64,000 bases of DNA from Paenalcaligenes hominis (GTDB taxonomy: Bacteria > Pseudomonadota > Gammaproteobacteria > Burkholderiales > Burkholderiaceae_B). Numbering within the stretch: the stretch's first letter is position 1; the number at the start of each line of letters is the position of its first letter. A model generated the notes under the pieces. That model was not told the origin of the DNA. It made no database searches and saw nothing but the letters and a program-made list of their open reading frames with translations. The translations under genes and the position numbers were made by a program. The stretch is taken from positions 372,001 to 436,000 of the forward strand of contig NZ_JAATIZ010000001.1 in NCBI RefSeq assembly GCF_011927625.1, given 5' to 3'. Positions 27,593 to 37,164 of the stretch are shown here, piece after piece.

Positions 27593-28789
27593 ATGAGCAA
27601 AAGCATGAAGATTGCAATTATTGGTGGTGGTATTGGGGGCGTAGCGGTGGCTGCCGCTTTGCAGCAAAAAGGGATGAAAACCCATATTTTTGAGCGAGCC
27701 GCTGAGTTTGGTGAAATTGGGGCGGGTATTCAAGTTACCCCAAACGCTGTCAAAGTGCTAAACGAGCTGGGTCTTGCAGAGGACTTAAAGGAAATAGGCT
27801 TTCTGCCAGAGGCCTTGGTAGGCAGAAACTGGGAGAATGCAAGGGAGTTGTTTCGCATTCCTTTAAAAGAGGTATGCCCTGACCTGTACGGCGCCGATTT
27901 TTATCATGTCCATCGGGCCGACTTACATCGTATTCTCACTAAAAAGATAGGTGACTCAGAAGTCAGTTTTTCTAAGGTATGTGTAGGTGCACGCCAAGAA
28001 GGCGACAAGGTTATTGCTGAGTTTGCCGACGGCTCTGAGTTTGAGGCGGATTTACTGATAGGGGCTGATGGGGTACGATCTGTTATACGAACGCATTTAT
28101 TTGGTGAGGACAAACCCAGCTTTACAGGGCACATGTGCTACCGTGCTTTAGTGCCTTTCGAGCAAATGCCTTCGTATGTAACACCGGAATCCTCATTCTG
28201 GCTAGGCCCCAAAGGCCACGTAGTGACCTATTACGTAAGTGGTGGGAAAGAGGTCAATATTGTAGCGGTTAAAGAAACGGAAGAGTGGGTAGAGGAATCG
28301 TGGAACGCACGCAGCACCCGAGAGGAAATGTTAGCGGATTTTGAAGGTTGGCATGATAATCTGATACATTTATTTGAAGATGCTCAAGAGGTCTACCGGT
28401 GGGGCTTGTTTGACCGAGACCCAAGCGAAACTTGGACTAAAGGTCGAATAACGTTATTAGGTGATGCGGCACACCCTATGTTACCTTTTCTATCTCAGGG
28501 GGCAGCGATGGCGATCGAGGACGCTTATGTTTTAGCTAGCGCTTTAGCTCAATGCCCAGACGATCTGACCAAAGCGTTAGAGCACTATGAAGCGGAGAGA
28601 ATACCCCGAACCAGCCGAGTACAGCTTGAGGCCAGAGAACGCGGACGTACCTACCACGTGTCTTCCCGAGAGGAACTCGAAGAGCGTGATCGTGCGTATC
28701 AAGAGCAGCAAAAACGTGATCCGCACGCAGGTGGTATTAAAGCAAATTGGGTGTATGAATATAATGCGACTGATTTTGAAATAGCATAA
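27593..28789 (+). CDS. FAD-dependent monooxygenase, candidate 6-hydroxynicotinate 3-monooxygenase
   Basis: A 398-aa class A flavoprotein hydroxylase. GGGIGGVAVAAALQQKG binds FAD; LIGADGVRS is the DG motif; LLGDAAHPMLPFLSQGAAMAIEDA is the second FAD motif. I use the ATG at 27593, eight bases after AGGA, instead of an in-frame TTG at 27551. Neighbouring nicXDF need 2,5-dihydroxypyridine, so this is the obvious candidate for the NicC step. The family also contains salicylate and 3-hydroxybenzoate hydroxylases, and the sequence is not an obvious orthologue of P. putida NicC, so I leave the symbol empty. Confidence 0.75.
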   Translation: MSKSMKIAIIGGGIGGVAVAAALQQKGMKTHIFERAAEFGEIGAGIQVTPNAVKVLNELGLAEDLKEIGFLPEALVGRNWENARELFRIPLKEVCPDLYGADFYHVHRADLHRILTKKIGDSEVSFSKVCVGARQEGDKVIAEFADGSEFEADLLIGADGVRSVIRTHLFGEDKPSFTGHMCYRALVPFEQMPSYVTPESSFWLGPKGHVVTYYVSGGKEVNIVAVKETEEWVEESWNARSTREEMLADFEGWHDNLIHLFEDAQEVYRWGLFDRDPSETWTKGRITLLGDAAHPMLPFLSQGAAMAIEDAYVLASALAQCPDDLTKALEHYEAERIPRTSRVQLEARERGRTYHVSSREELEERDRAYQEQQKRDPHAGGIKANWVYEYNATDFEIA

Positions 28790-28796
28790 TTTTTCT

Positions 28797-28826
28797 AGAG
28801 ATGGGTCGGCGTTTTGATCCATCTCT
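28797..28826 (+). terminator. Hairpin after the monooxygenase gene
   Basis: AGAGATGG (28797-28804) pairs with CCATCTCT (28819-28826), followed by a pyrimidine-rich stretch. It lies just after the stop at 28789. Confidence 0.5.
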
Positions 28827-28898
28827 TTCTCTCATCTGGTCTTCTTAAGCTTAATGACTTTCATTCTGTTTTATTGCTGATAATAACTAATTTAAACT

Positions 28899-29573
28899 AT
28901 GTTTTCTGTTGAACAAAAAAGTAAGCCAAGACGCCCTGGTCGACCAGAAGGAGTTACGCATACACGTGAAGGAATATTAACCGCAGCTGAGCATGTTTTT
29001 GCTGAGAAAGGGTTTTCCGCTCCTCTTAGAGAGGTGGCGCAAAAAGCAAAAACAACCACCTCGCTGATCAATTATTATTTTGAGTCCAAGCTAGGCTTAA
29101 TCGAAGCATTGCTCCTTTCACGAGGAGAAGCCATTACTAAGGACCGTATGGAGCGGTTAAAAAGTCTTTTATCTCAAGACACACCGCCTACAGCCGAAGA
29201 TCTAGTCAAAGCTTTCCTAATTCCCATCACTGAAATGCGCCGAACCCCAGCGACAAGACGGTATTTAAAACTACAGTCTTGGTTACACATGGAGCCGTCA
29301 GAGTATGCGTTTGTTTTGCGTCGCAAGCTGTACCAAGAGGCAACCGAAGCGTACACCGACGCGTTGATCGCTGCACTTCCTGATACTCCCCCAGAGGTTA
29401 TCTACTGGCGCTATATCTTAACGGTCGGGGCCTATTTATATGCAGCCTCTGATACGAATCGTCTAGAGGAAATTAGTGGCGGCCTTTGTAACCCAGATGA
29501 TACGGATGAGCTAGCTAAACAAGTGACAGCTTTTGTTTCAGGTGGGTTTATGGGCACAGCCCCTAAAAAATAA
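28899..29573 (+). CDS. TetR-family transcriptional regulator
   Basis: A 224-aa protein. Residues ~20-65 form the TetR helix-turn-helix (REGILTAAEHVFAEKGF, then TTTSLINYYFESKLGLIEAL). The C terminus is a helical ligand domain. Being the last gene of the rightward pyridine cluster, it probably controls nicFXD and the tct operon, perhaps through the palindrome at 22849-22863. No clear ribosome site precedes the ATG. Confidence 0.85.
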   Translation: MFSVEQKSKPRRPGRPEGVTHTREGILTAAEHVFAEKGFSAPLREVAQKAKTTTSLINYYFESKLGLIEALLLSRGEAITKDRMERLKSLLSQDTPPTAEDLVKAFLIPITEMRRTPATRRYLKLQSWLHMEPSEYAFVLRRKLYQEATEAYTDALIAALPDTPPEVIYWRYILTVGAYLYAASDTNRLEEISGGLCNPDDTDELAKQVTAFVSGGFMGTAPKK

Positions 29574-29580
29574 GTAAGGG

Positions 29581-29606
29581 GCTAAGTCGTTATAAAGCGA
29601 CTTAGC
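29581..29606 (+). terminator. Hairpin after the TetR gene
   Basis: GCTAAGTCG (29581-29589) pairs with CGACTTAGC (29598-29606), eight bases after the TetR stop. A short T run follows slightly later. Confidence 0.5.
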
Positions 29607-29648
29607 TCGCGCAAGTTTTGATGTATAAAGCAATCCACAAAACCGGAT

Positions 29649-29670
29649 CAAAAAAGCGCCGTAAGGCGCT
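29649..29670 (-). terminator. Rho-independent terminator of the symporter operon
   Basis: On the minus strand AGCGCC-TTAC-GGCGCT is followed directly by a run of T residues, a textbook terminator 32 bases after the symporter stop. Confidence 0.8.
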
Positions 29671-29701
29671 AAGAATAAAAGTAACGAGCAAAATATAAAT
29701 T

Positions 29702-31126
29702 TTACTCTCGTTTAGCAGAGGGTAAGTCCTCCCAATACACAGCTGCTACGTGCTCATTTTTCGAGCGGCCACTGAAAGTGCTTACAATCCATAAACTAAG
29801 TAAAGAAGATAAAAAACCTGGAAAAACTGGATCGATATGTGTTCCTAGATAAGGCCAAAAAATGGTGACCAGAGAAGCAAGGAGCATACTGGTGACACAG
29901 CCTTTTCCTGTGGCCTTTTTCCAGAACATAACAGCTAAGAAGGGGACGACTAAAGTAGTAGCTGTAAGTCTTAATGCCCATTGGTAAAGAGCAACGATGT
30001 CGTTTATGAAGTAAGCAACAATCAAAGCCAATACAGAAATAATTACAACACTTAAACGGGCTACATTAAGCTTTTGAGACTCTGTTGCGCCAGGGTTAAT
30101 TAATCTGTGATAAAAATCCTGAGCTAAGTTAGAGCTGCCCTGCAATATAAAGGAATCAGCTCCTGTCATCAAAGCGGCTAAAAGCCCAACAATGACTATT
30201 CCTCCAATTTCAGGTGATAGTAGCTCAAAAGTAACATAAGAGAAAACTAAATCTGGACGCATATCTAAAGGAACAAATTGTCGTGCAATGACGCCTATTG
30301 TAAAAGGAAGTAGAGATACTGCTAAAGCAATTGAAAAGCCTGTCATGCCTGCTTTGATGGCAACACTTTCATTCTTAGAGGCAAAAATCCTCTGCCAAGT
30401 GGATTGCCAAACTAAGTAAAATGGACCCACTGTTAAGGCAAAAATCAGCACATCACTTAAACCATTTGCACCTAAAGGCGAAACATATTCATTTGGCGTG
30501 TTAGCTATCGCTTGTCCTAGTCCCCCTGCATATTTAACACTAGCAATAGCAAGTACAATAATGCCTAGAATAACAATCACACTCTGGATAGCATCAGTAA
30601 CAATCGTGGCAACCAACCCCCCAAGAATCGTAAAACCTAAAATTAAAGCAAAAGAGAGAATTAAGGCATGAGTTATAGAAATTCCAAAAATAATATTAAA
30701 AACAGTACTCATTCCTACTATCTGTAATGCTGTGGTAGGTACAGAGTAAACAAAAGCAGAAAAGATGGATGGGAAAACTCCTGCAGCCGTTCCGAATCTT
30801 TCACTAAACAAATCAGCCAAAGTATAAAGTTTTTGTCTTCTAAGCGGTTTACTAAAAAACCAGACTAGAATTAGGCTAAATAAAATTCCAGGTAAGGCAA
30901 ATTTAAAGAATCCAGATAAACCTACCGTAAAACCCATCCCAACCCAACCGATAAATACAGCTGCTCCACACCAAGTGCTTATTATGGTTCCTGTAATATT
31001 TAGGAAGCTCATATTCCAGCCAGCAATTAAGTATTCATCAAAGGTTTTTATCTTTGTGAAATAATATATTCCTACGGCAAACATAAACGAAAAATAGAGA
31101 ATTACATACGTTAAATACCATCCCAT
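29702..31126 (-). CDS. Sodium:solute symporter (SSS family)
   Basis: A 474-aa membrane protein with about 12-13 hydrophobic spans. IKTFDEYLIAGWNMSFLNITGTIISTWCGAA is the SSS N-terminal pattern, and GLLAALMTGADSFILQGSSNLAQDFY matches the conserved sodium-site helix. It imports a small organic solute with Na+. It lies 33 bases downstream of an amidase gene, so the substrate may be an N-carbamoyl amino acid, ureide or allantoate-like compound. A strong AGGAG site precedes the ATG. Confidence 0.9.
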   Translation of the reverse strand: MGWYLTYVILYFSFMFAVGIYYFTKIKTFDEYLIAGWNMSFLNITGTIISTWCGAAVFIGWVGMGFTVGLSGFFKFALPGILFSLILVWFFSKPLRRQKLYTLADLFSERFGTAAGVFPSIFSAFVYSVPTTALQIVGMSTVFNIIFGISITHALILSFALILGFTILGGLVATIVTDAIQSVIVILGIIVLAIASVKYAGGLGQAIANTPNEYVSPLGANGLSDVLIFALTVGPFYLVWQSTWQRIFASKNESVAIKAGMTGFSIALAVSLLPFTIGVIARQFVPLDMRPDLVFSYVTFELLSPEIGGIVIVGLLAALMTGADSFILQGSSNLAQDFYHRLINPGATESQKLNVARLSVVIISVLALIVAYFINDIVALYQWALRLTATTLVVPFLAVMFWKKATGKGCVTSMLLASLVTIFWPYLGTHIDPVFPGFLSSLLSLWIVSTFSGRSKNEHVAAVYWEDLPSAKRE

Positions 31127-31159
31127 TTTATGCTCCTAAGATACCGAGAATATATAGTT

Positions 31160-32395
31160 TTATTGGTCTGCTAATTCAACTAATGTTTCTAGAAGAATTT
31201 GAGTACCTGCTGCCAAATCCTCTTTCGTAGCACTTTCGGTTTCATTATGACTAATTCCCTCTGCACAAGGAATAAATATCATAGCGGTTGGCGCTACTTT
31301 TGAAATATGACACGCATCGTGACCTGCTCCGGATATCATTCTCCTATGTTTTAAATTGCATTTTCTCGTGGCTTTTTCGATGATTTCTATACAGTTGTCA
31401 TTAAATTTAATGGGTGGTGTTTTGGAAATAACCTCTATTTTAAAATCATTTGATTCTTTTTTTGCTGCTGCTTCAATGACTTGATATAACTGTTTTTCCA
31501 TTTGATCCAACGTCTCTTCCTCTGGATTTCTCATGTCTACAGTAAAAAAGACTTTGCCTGGGATCGTATTATGAGAATTAGGGTAAGCTTCGATTCGTCC
31601 TACTGTTGCGACTGCATCAGGCGCATGGTCTAGCGCAATTTCCTTAATCTTTGCAATAGCATGCGCTGCGCTTAATAGTGCATCTTGTCTTCCCGCCATA
31701 GGTGTAGAACCTGTATGGGCATCTCTACCTTCAAACCAAACTTGATACCACCTAGAGCCTTGGACCCCAGTTACGACGCCAATTGTTTCTGAGTTTCTTT
31801 CTAAAATAGGACCTTGCTCTATATGAACCTCAATAAAAGCTCCCATTTGATTGCTGCCGCAGTCGATTTCGCCTTTATAACTAATCTTTTCTAATGCTTC
31901 TCCGAGTGTAATACCTTCTTCATCTACTCGGCCTAAAGCATAATCTAGTTCATAAACCCCTCCGTATACGCCCGAAGAGATCATAGGGGGAGAGAAACGC
32001 GAGCCTTCTTCATTAGTCCATACACATACTTGTAATGGAGAAGCGGTTTCAATATTGTTTTCGTTCAATGTGGCAAAAACTTCCAAGCCAGCTAAGACAC
32101 CGTATACACCATCAAATTTTCCTCCATGAGGTTGAGTGTCAAGGTGGCTGCCACAGGAGACTGGTAAGCGCTTAGGGTCTTTTCCAGGTCTAATTGCAAA
32201 GATATTTCCCATGCGGTCGATCTTGATGTCGCATCCCAATGCTTTAGACCATTCGATGAACAGATCTCGTCCTTGTCTGTCTTCTTCTGTTAAGGCTAAA
32301 CGGCAGCTGCCTCCTAATGGAGTGGCCCCAATTTTCGCCATTTCCATTAAGCGACTCCATAACCTCTCTTGATTAACTACCACTGTTTTTTGCAT
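31160..32395 (-). CDS. M20-type N-carbamoyl-L-amino-acid hydrolase / allantoate amidohydrolase-like
   Basis: A 411-aa metallohydrolase. SCGSHLDTQPHGGKFDGVYGVLAG supplies the His and Asp metal ligands, WTNEEGSRF the Glu pair, IEVHIEQGP the next ligand, and SGAGHDACHIS the late His. This set typifies hydantoinase/carbamoylase-family (HyuC-L, AllC, beta-ureidopropionase) enzymes, which split a carbamoyl group from an L-amino acid or ureide. The exact substrate cannot be told from sequence. First gene of the operon with the symporter. Confidence 0.88.
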   Translation of the reverse strand: MQKTVVVNQERLWSRLMEMAKIGATPLGGSCRLALTEEDRQGRDLFIEWSKALGCDIKIDRMGNIFAIRPGKDPKRLPVSCGSHLDTQPHGGKFDGVYGVLAGLEVFATLNENNIETASPLQVCVWTNEEGSRFSPPMISSGVYGGVYELDYALGRVDEEGITLGEALEKISYKGEIDCGSNQMGAFIEVHIEQGPILERNSETIGVVTGVQGSRWYQVWFEGRDAHTGSTPMAGRQDALLSAAHAIAKIKEIALDHAPDAVATVGRIEAYPNSHNTIPGKVFFTVDMRNPEEETLDQMEKQLYQVIEAAAKKESNDFKIEVISKTPPIKFNDNCIEIIEKATRKCNLKHRRMISGAGHDACHISKVAPTAMIFIPCAEGISHNETESATKEDLAAGTQILLETLVELADQ

Positions 32396-32713
32396 GCTGT
32401 CTCATCCTTGTAGTATTTTTGCATTAAAAAATGGTACTTGATTAATGGTAGGAGCCCTAGGATCGGCCTAGCAATTAGGGTTAACCACCTTAAATTTCAT
32501 AAATAAGCTTTTTTTGTATCAAAAATTGAGATAGGTGGTTCTTTTGTTTTTGAGAGGTGTTATCAATCATTGGCAATAGGTTTTATGGCTTTTTTCTAAT
32601 TCGCTTTTTGATGCTTACGATATGATGCGTATTCATAACCAGTGGTAGATAAAAATAAGTATGGTTTTTTTTAGATAGCACGCAAAACCTCGCCGTTTAG
32701 GGTGGGGAGGATG
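32396..32713. other. 318-bp non-coding stretch between the amidase and iclR genes
   Basis: This gap should contain the leftward promoter of the amidase-symporter operon and the 3' end of the iclR transcript. It is AT-rich. I see no convincing gene or strong palindrome; a weak imperfect GC stem near 32690-32712 could end the iclR transcript. Confidence 0.5.
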
Positions 32714-33514
32714 TCAAGGAGATTGATAACCTAAAAGTTGTGACAGCTCTTGTGCAGCGCTTTCTATAATAGCGACTAGCTCTTGATAATTAACCGCCCC
32801 TTTATTCCTATAGCTAATTGGAATAGTTACGCCTAGAGCAGCGACAAGCTCATTTTTTTTATCCCGTACAGCTACAGCAGCACTGGCCACCTCTGGTTCA
32901 AAGTAACCTTCATCCAATCCATAGCCATTTTTAGCGTCTTGTTGGATTAGCTTATATAAAGCTTCCACCGATTTTGGTGTGCGCTCAGAAAATTTTTCTA
33001 AATGGTCCTCGGGGTATAAACGTTGCAAGTCGGTTAGCTGCATGTCGCTTAGTAAAACGCGCCCTAATAACGTGGCATGTGCAGGTAAACGAGTGCCTAC
33101 GTGTACTGTGCTTACAAAAGGGGTGGGCGCTGCTACCTTGCCAATAATTACTACTTGATCTTCATCTCGGATTGCTAAATTGCAAGATAATCCAGTCTCG
33201 TTTCTGACTTTCTCTAATAAGGGCTGACCTAGCTCTGTTAGCTCTAAAGAAGCTAAATATTCAAACCCTAGTCTAAGAATGGCCATTCCTAATTTGTAGC
33301 TATGTCCCCCTTCAACTCGTTTAACAAAGCCTAAGCTTTCTAAGGTGTTGAGCAAGCGAAATGTAGTAGTACGCGGAAGACCTAAGCGCTTGGCTAGTTC
33401 TGGTGCAGCGAGTACTTGGTCATGCCTATTAAATTCTGACAATAAGCGTAGACCTCGCTCCAATCCAGGAACAGAGTAACGATTTTGGGATGATCTTGAG
33501 AAGGACTCGGTCAT
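32714..33514 (-). CDS. IclR-family transcriptional regulator
   Basis: A 266-aa protein. Residues ~12-75 form the winged helix (VPGLERGLRLLSEF, ELAKRLGLPRTTTFRLLNTLESLGFV), followed by the IclR effector domain (LLGRVLLSD, GYGLDEGYFEPEVASAAVAV). It is divergent from the porin-cupin-ABC operon and probably controls it in response to an aromatic or carboxylic acid, as usual for the family. Confidence 0.92.
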   Translation of the reverse strand: MTESFSRSSQNRYSVPGLERGLRLLSEFNRHDQVLAAPELAKRLGLPRTTTFRLLNTLESLGFVKRVEGGHSYKLGMAILRLGFEYLASLELTELGQPLLEKVRNETGLSCNLAIRDEDQVVIIGKVAAPTPFVSTVHVGTRLPAHATLLGRVLLSDMQLTDLQRLYPEDHLEKFSERTPKSVEALYKLIQQDAKNGYGLDEGYFEPEVASAAVAVRDKKNELVAALGVTIPISYRNKGAVNYQELVAIIESAAQELSQLLGYQSP

Positions 33515-33709
33515 GGTTCTCTCTAACGTTCAAATTAAGTTTTTCTTGAGGTAAGTATAGGGTGAAGCAAGCTGGTAGGTGTTTTGCTTTGCAAAGGGTT
33601 TTTCCCCATTTGTTTTAAGCTTGGAACGTACCTATACTCAATTTGTTTCTAGTATAAATCATTGATTCATATATGGAACAAAATTATGAGAATAATCATG
33701 GGAGGGGGC

Positions 33710-34744
33710 ATGTTATTAAGAACTAGCGTAGGAGTTTTTTTGGCGCTCATTGCAACAACAGCCTATGCGCATAGCAATACCGTGGAGTTGTATGGGGTAA
33801 TTGATAGCGGTTTACGTTATGACAAAGCAGTAAACGGTTCTAGAAACTTTGGTGTAGCAAGTGGTATTGCGGGCCAGTCACGTTTTGGCGTAAGGGGGAG
33901 TGAAGATATAGGTAATGGTTATTCGGTAACCTTCACTCTAGAGGGCGGATTTTTGACTACAACGGGGACGCATACCCAAGGCAGACTGTTTGGACGTCAA
34001 GCCACTCTAGGATTGAAAGGTGAGATTGGTGAGCTACGTTTAGGGCGACAAACTGTATTTGGTTATTCCTGGACCCCTTTTATAGCTAGCCCTTTTGGGG
34101 TGGCATGGTCAGGCAACTCAGTCGGGTCAACATTTGGTTATAAAAGCGGGGATTATGGCCCGGATGGCCGCATTAACAATGCTGTTACCTATTTAACACC
34201 CGTAATTGGAGGGATAGAGCTAGGGGTTGGATACAGTTTCTCTACCGAGGATAGTCAGCAAAGTGGTAACTCTAATAATAATCGTGTGTTAACTACTGGC
34301 CTGCGCTATAGCAAAGGGCCATTCCGAGCTGCTTTAACTTATGACCAACTTTATGCCAAAAAGAATTCGAATTTGAGAAATTCTCAAAACTATCAATTAG
34401 CTCTTTCGTATGATTTTGAGATTGTAAGGATTTTTGCTGGTTTTAATGAGCAGAGAAAAATAAATAAAAATCCTGCAATAGGTTATATAGCTGCCGGTAA
34501 CGATCGAGATCGTGCTTATAGTCTAGGTGTTTCCATACCTACTGGAAAAGTAGGTACAGCTATGCTGAGCTATCAGCGCGCTACTTTATCGAAAAACCAT
34601 GGTTTCGCTGCTGCATATCGTTACAGGCTCTCTAAGCGCACCCATTTGTATGCCATGGGAAATACGTTTCAGGTACGCAATCATAGTACGTTAACCAATC
34701 ACAGCAAGCATCAGCTAGGAATGGGCATACAACATTCTTTTTAA
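33710..34744 (+). CDS. Trimeric outer-membrane porin
   Basis: A 344-aa betaproteobacterial-type porin. I select the ATG at 33710 because a GGGAGG site lies just before it and a signal peptide follows (LLRTSVGVFLALIATTAYAH). The mature part starts with VELYGVIDSGLRY, and contains SRFGVRGSEDIGNGY and RLFGRQATLGL, both standard porin_4 signatures; the C terminus ends in Phe as outer-membrane barrels do. It likely admits the substrate of the ABC importer downstream. Confidence 0.9.
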   Translation: MLLRTSVGVFLALIATTAYAHSNTVELYGVIDSGLRYDKAVNGSRNFGVASGIAGQSRFGVRGSEDIGNGYSVTFTLEGGFLTTTGTHTQGRLFGRQATLGLKGEIGELRLGRQTVFGYSWTPFIASPFGVAWSGNSVGSTFGYKSGDYGPDGRINNAVTYLTPVIGGIELGVGYSFSTEDSQQSGNSNNNRVLTTGLRYSKGPFRAALTYDQLYAKKNSNLRNSQNYQLALSYDFEIVRIFAGFNEQRKINKNPAIGYIAAGNDRDRAYSLGVSIPTGKVGTAMLSYQRATLSKNHGFAAAYRYRLSKRTHLYAMGNTFQVRNHSTLTNHSKHQLGMGIQHSF

Positions 34745-34760
34745 ACTAAACGAGAGAAAA

Positions 34761-35333
34761 ATGAGTGAATCCAAAGTGAAAAATACCCCTGTTCCTGAGC
34801 AGGAAAACCCTTTGTTTGAAAGTTGGAAGCGGCCTAAAAATAAGAGTTTATTAGAGTGGATGGAAACGCGGGTGGCTCGTAAGAGCACTCGGCAATACGA
34901 TTGGGACGCTCTAGGTTGGCAGGCGGATGTAAACCCAATCTATAAAAGAGCTCAAACTCGCTACATTGGGACAGGGGCTGCGGGCGTAACACAGGACGAT
35001 AACGCGATCCCCGCAGAGCATTTTACTTTTTCTACCATGATTCTTCCGGCTGGCTGTGAAGGGCCCTTGCACGTGCATCACGATGTAGAAGAAGCCTTCT
35101 TTATTTTGCGAGGGGACTCTATACGACTCTTTTTAGAGTACAGAGGCGAGTCGTGCGAACTAGTATTAAAGGAACGGGATGTCATTTCCGTACCACCAGG
35201 AGTTTATAGGGGGTTACGTAATGAAAGCCAAGAGGAGGCGCTAATGTGCGTCATGTTGGGGGCAAATCGTCCCGACTTACCTGAATATCCTGAAGATCAT
35301 CCCTTAACTATTGCAAAAAAAGCGCGGATTTAG
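34761..35333 (+). CDS. Cupin-domain protein of unknown reaction
   Basis: A 190-aa protein with one cupin. The metal motif is HVHHDVEEAFFILRG (two or three His and a Glu), with the second part at RDVISVPPGVYRGLRN, where the usual His appears replaced by Arg/Tyr. It has no signal peptide. It lies 16 bases after the porin in an IclR-controlled import operon, so an enzymatic role on the imported compound is possible, but nothing more specific can be said. Confidence 0.7.
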   Translation: MSESKVKNTPVPEQENPLFESWKRPKNKSLLEWMETRVARKSTRQYDWDALGWQADVNPIYKRAQTRYIGTGAAGVTQDDNAIPAEHFTFSTMILPAGCEGPLHVHHDVEEAFFILRGDSIRLFLEYRGESCELVLKERDVISVPPGVYRGLRNESQEEALMCVMLGANRPDLPEYPEDHPLTIAKKARI

Positions 35334-35380
35334 ATTGCATAAATAGTGGGAAAGAAAATTTAAATAGTAGGAGACTTGTT

Positions 35381-36391
35381 ATGGACCGCAGAAAATTTCT
35401 GATTAATAGTTTAGGTACTGTTGGTGTATTAGGCTTGCCTTTTGCTTCACATGTCGCTTTTTCTCAGGCAGCTGGTGTTTACACTTATTTGACTCCGATT
35501 ACTTTATCACTGGCGTTTGCTCCAGTCTTATATCCGAGTGCAGCCGGTATTTTTCAAAAATTAGGCTTAGATGTAAAAGTTGAAGTAGGACGTGGGGCTG
35601 GGCAGGTCATTCAGTTAACTGCGGCAAAACAAGTGGATAGTGGCCGTACCGGAGGCGCTAATTACATGGCGGCTCGAGCGCAAGAAAACTCCGATGTTAT
35701 TGCCTTTGCCACCATTGCTCAAGTCTCGCCTTTTGTGGTGATTTCGTCAGAAAAAAAAGCGGTTCATAAAGTAAGTGAATTAGAGGGGAAAATCATAGGT
35801 TTAGCTTCTTTTGGTGGCTCTATGGAAGCGACCTTGAACCTGATGCTTGCAAAAGCAGGGGTAGATCCCAAGCGAGTGAAAAGAGAGCGAGTAGCTGATG
35901 GCCCAGCTTCATTTGCCATGATAGAGGCTGGTCGCATTGACGCCTTTTTTGGTAATGTCAGCACCGTTTCCCGATTACGTGCTGCTGATTATCCACTGCA
36001 TGTTATGAGTGTAGATGATGGTGTACCGGGTCAGGTGTATGTAGCTCGTGAGTCTGATTTGGAAGTAAACCACGCGCAACATTTGGCTTTTTTAAAAGGA
36101 GTACGCGAGGCTCTTTTGCAAATGATGGATATGGATGATCAAGATTTGCTAGAAGTGATTCGTCTTATTGGAAGTAAATATGATGTGCCCGGTATAGACC
36201 AAACCAATATTGCTTTGAGTGATTTGAAGGGCAACCGAGAATTATGGCTAGCTCAAGGTAAAGACAACATCTTACGTAATGTTCCAGAGCAATGGGAACA
36301 AGGTCAGCAGTTGCTCGTTGAGGCTGGTCTGATGAAAAAAACTTCTCGTCGTCTGTATGACAACAGCCTTTGGGAGGCAAGCCTTGTCTGA
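35381..36391 (+). CDS. ABC transporter solute-binding protein (NMT1/SsuA/TauA type), Tat signal
   Basis: A 336-aa protein. The N terminus MDRRKFL followed by a weak hydrophobic stretch fits a twin-arginine signal. [36 protein letters not shown] is the NMT1/ABC substrate-binding pattern. It should bind a small organic acid, sulfonate or pyrimidine-like ligand in the periplasm. A clear AGGAGA site precedes the ATG. Confidence 0.87.
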   Translation: MDRRKFLINSLGTVGVLGLPFASHVAFSQAAGVYTYLTPITLSLAFAPVLYPSAAGIFQKLGLDVKVEVGRGAGQVIQLTAAKQVDSGRTGGANYMAARAQENSDVIAFATIAQVSPFVVISSEKKAVHKVSELEGKIIGLASFGGSMEATLNLMLAKAGVDPKRVKRERVADGPASFAMIEAGRIDAFFGNVSTVSRLRAADYPLHVMSVDDGVPGQVYVARESDLEVNHAQHLAFLKGVREALLQMMDMDDQDLLEVIRLIGSKYDVPGIDQTNIALSDLKGNRELWLAQGKDNILRNVPEQWEQGQQLLVEAGLMKKTSRRLYDNSLWEASLV

Positions 36392-37163
36392 TCAAAACAA
36401 GACCCATCAAGAGGAACGCCAAAAAGTCGTCGTTTTTGATAATGTAAGCAAGCATTTTGAAACACGCACTGGGCCTGTTATTGCCTTAGAGCACATTAAT
36501 CAGTTTATTGCTGATGGTGAGTTTGTGGCTGTTATTGGCCCTTCAGGCTGTGGGAAGTCCACGTTGTTGCGTTTATTGTGCGGCTTAGAGCAGCCTACCC
36601 AAGGCGAGGTCCGTTTATCTAAAGAGGTCAATAACGATTCAGGTATAGGTGTTGCGTTTCAAGAGCATCGTTTATTGCCTTGGTTAACCATCCAAAAAAA
36701 TATTCTTTTGCCCAAGCTAATGCAAGGCAGCGTCACGGCAGAGGATGAGCAAAGAGCAACGTTTTTATGTGAGATGGTCGGCTTGAAAGGGTTTGAGGAA
36801 AAAAGACCCTCTGAGTTGTCCGGAGGGATGAGACAACGCGCCTCATTTGCTCGTGCTTTGTTTTCAAAACCCAGCTTGTTATTACTGGATGAACCTTTTG
36901 GGGCCTTAGATGCATTAACGCGGGAAAAAATCATTGCTGATGCAGAGGCCATTTGGATGAACCAAAAGTTTGGTGCATTTTTGATTACACATTCTATTAG
37001 TGAAGCGGTGCATTTAGCGGATCGAGTCCTAGTGATGTCAGCTCGGCCTGGGCGGGTAGTAGCTGAAATCCCAATTACATTAGATCGACCACGTACCAAG
37101 TTTTTAAGTGATCCGGAGTTTATGCGGTTTTGTGATGAATTACGTCATCACCTGGAGATATAA
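36384..37163 (+). CDS. ABC transporter ATP-binding protein (SsuB/TauB type)
   Basis: A 259-aa ATPase. [14 protein letters not shown] is Walker [17 protein letters not shown] the signature motif, and [14 protein letters not shown] Walker B with D loop. I choose the TTG at 36384: GGGAGG ends six bases before it, while the upstream ATG at 36357 has no ribosome site and would overlap the previous gene by 35 bases. It energises the importer formed with its two neighbours. Confidence 0.9.
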   Translation: MSDQNKTHQEERQKVVVFDNVSKHFETRTGPVIALEHINQFIADGEFVAVIGPSGCGKSTLLRLLCGLEQPTQGEVRLSKEVNNDSGIGVAFQEHRLLPWLTIQKNILLPKLMQGSVTAEDEQRATFLCEMVGLKGFEEKRPSELSGGMRQRASFARALFSKPSLLLLDEPFGALDALTREKIIADAEAIWMNQKFGAFLITHSISEAVHLADRVLVMSARPGRVVAEIPITLDRPRTKFLSDPEFMRFCDELRHHLEI

Positions 37164-37164
37164 A

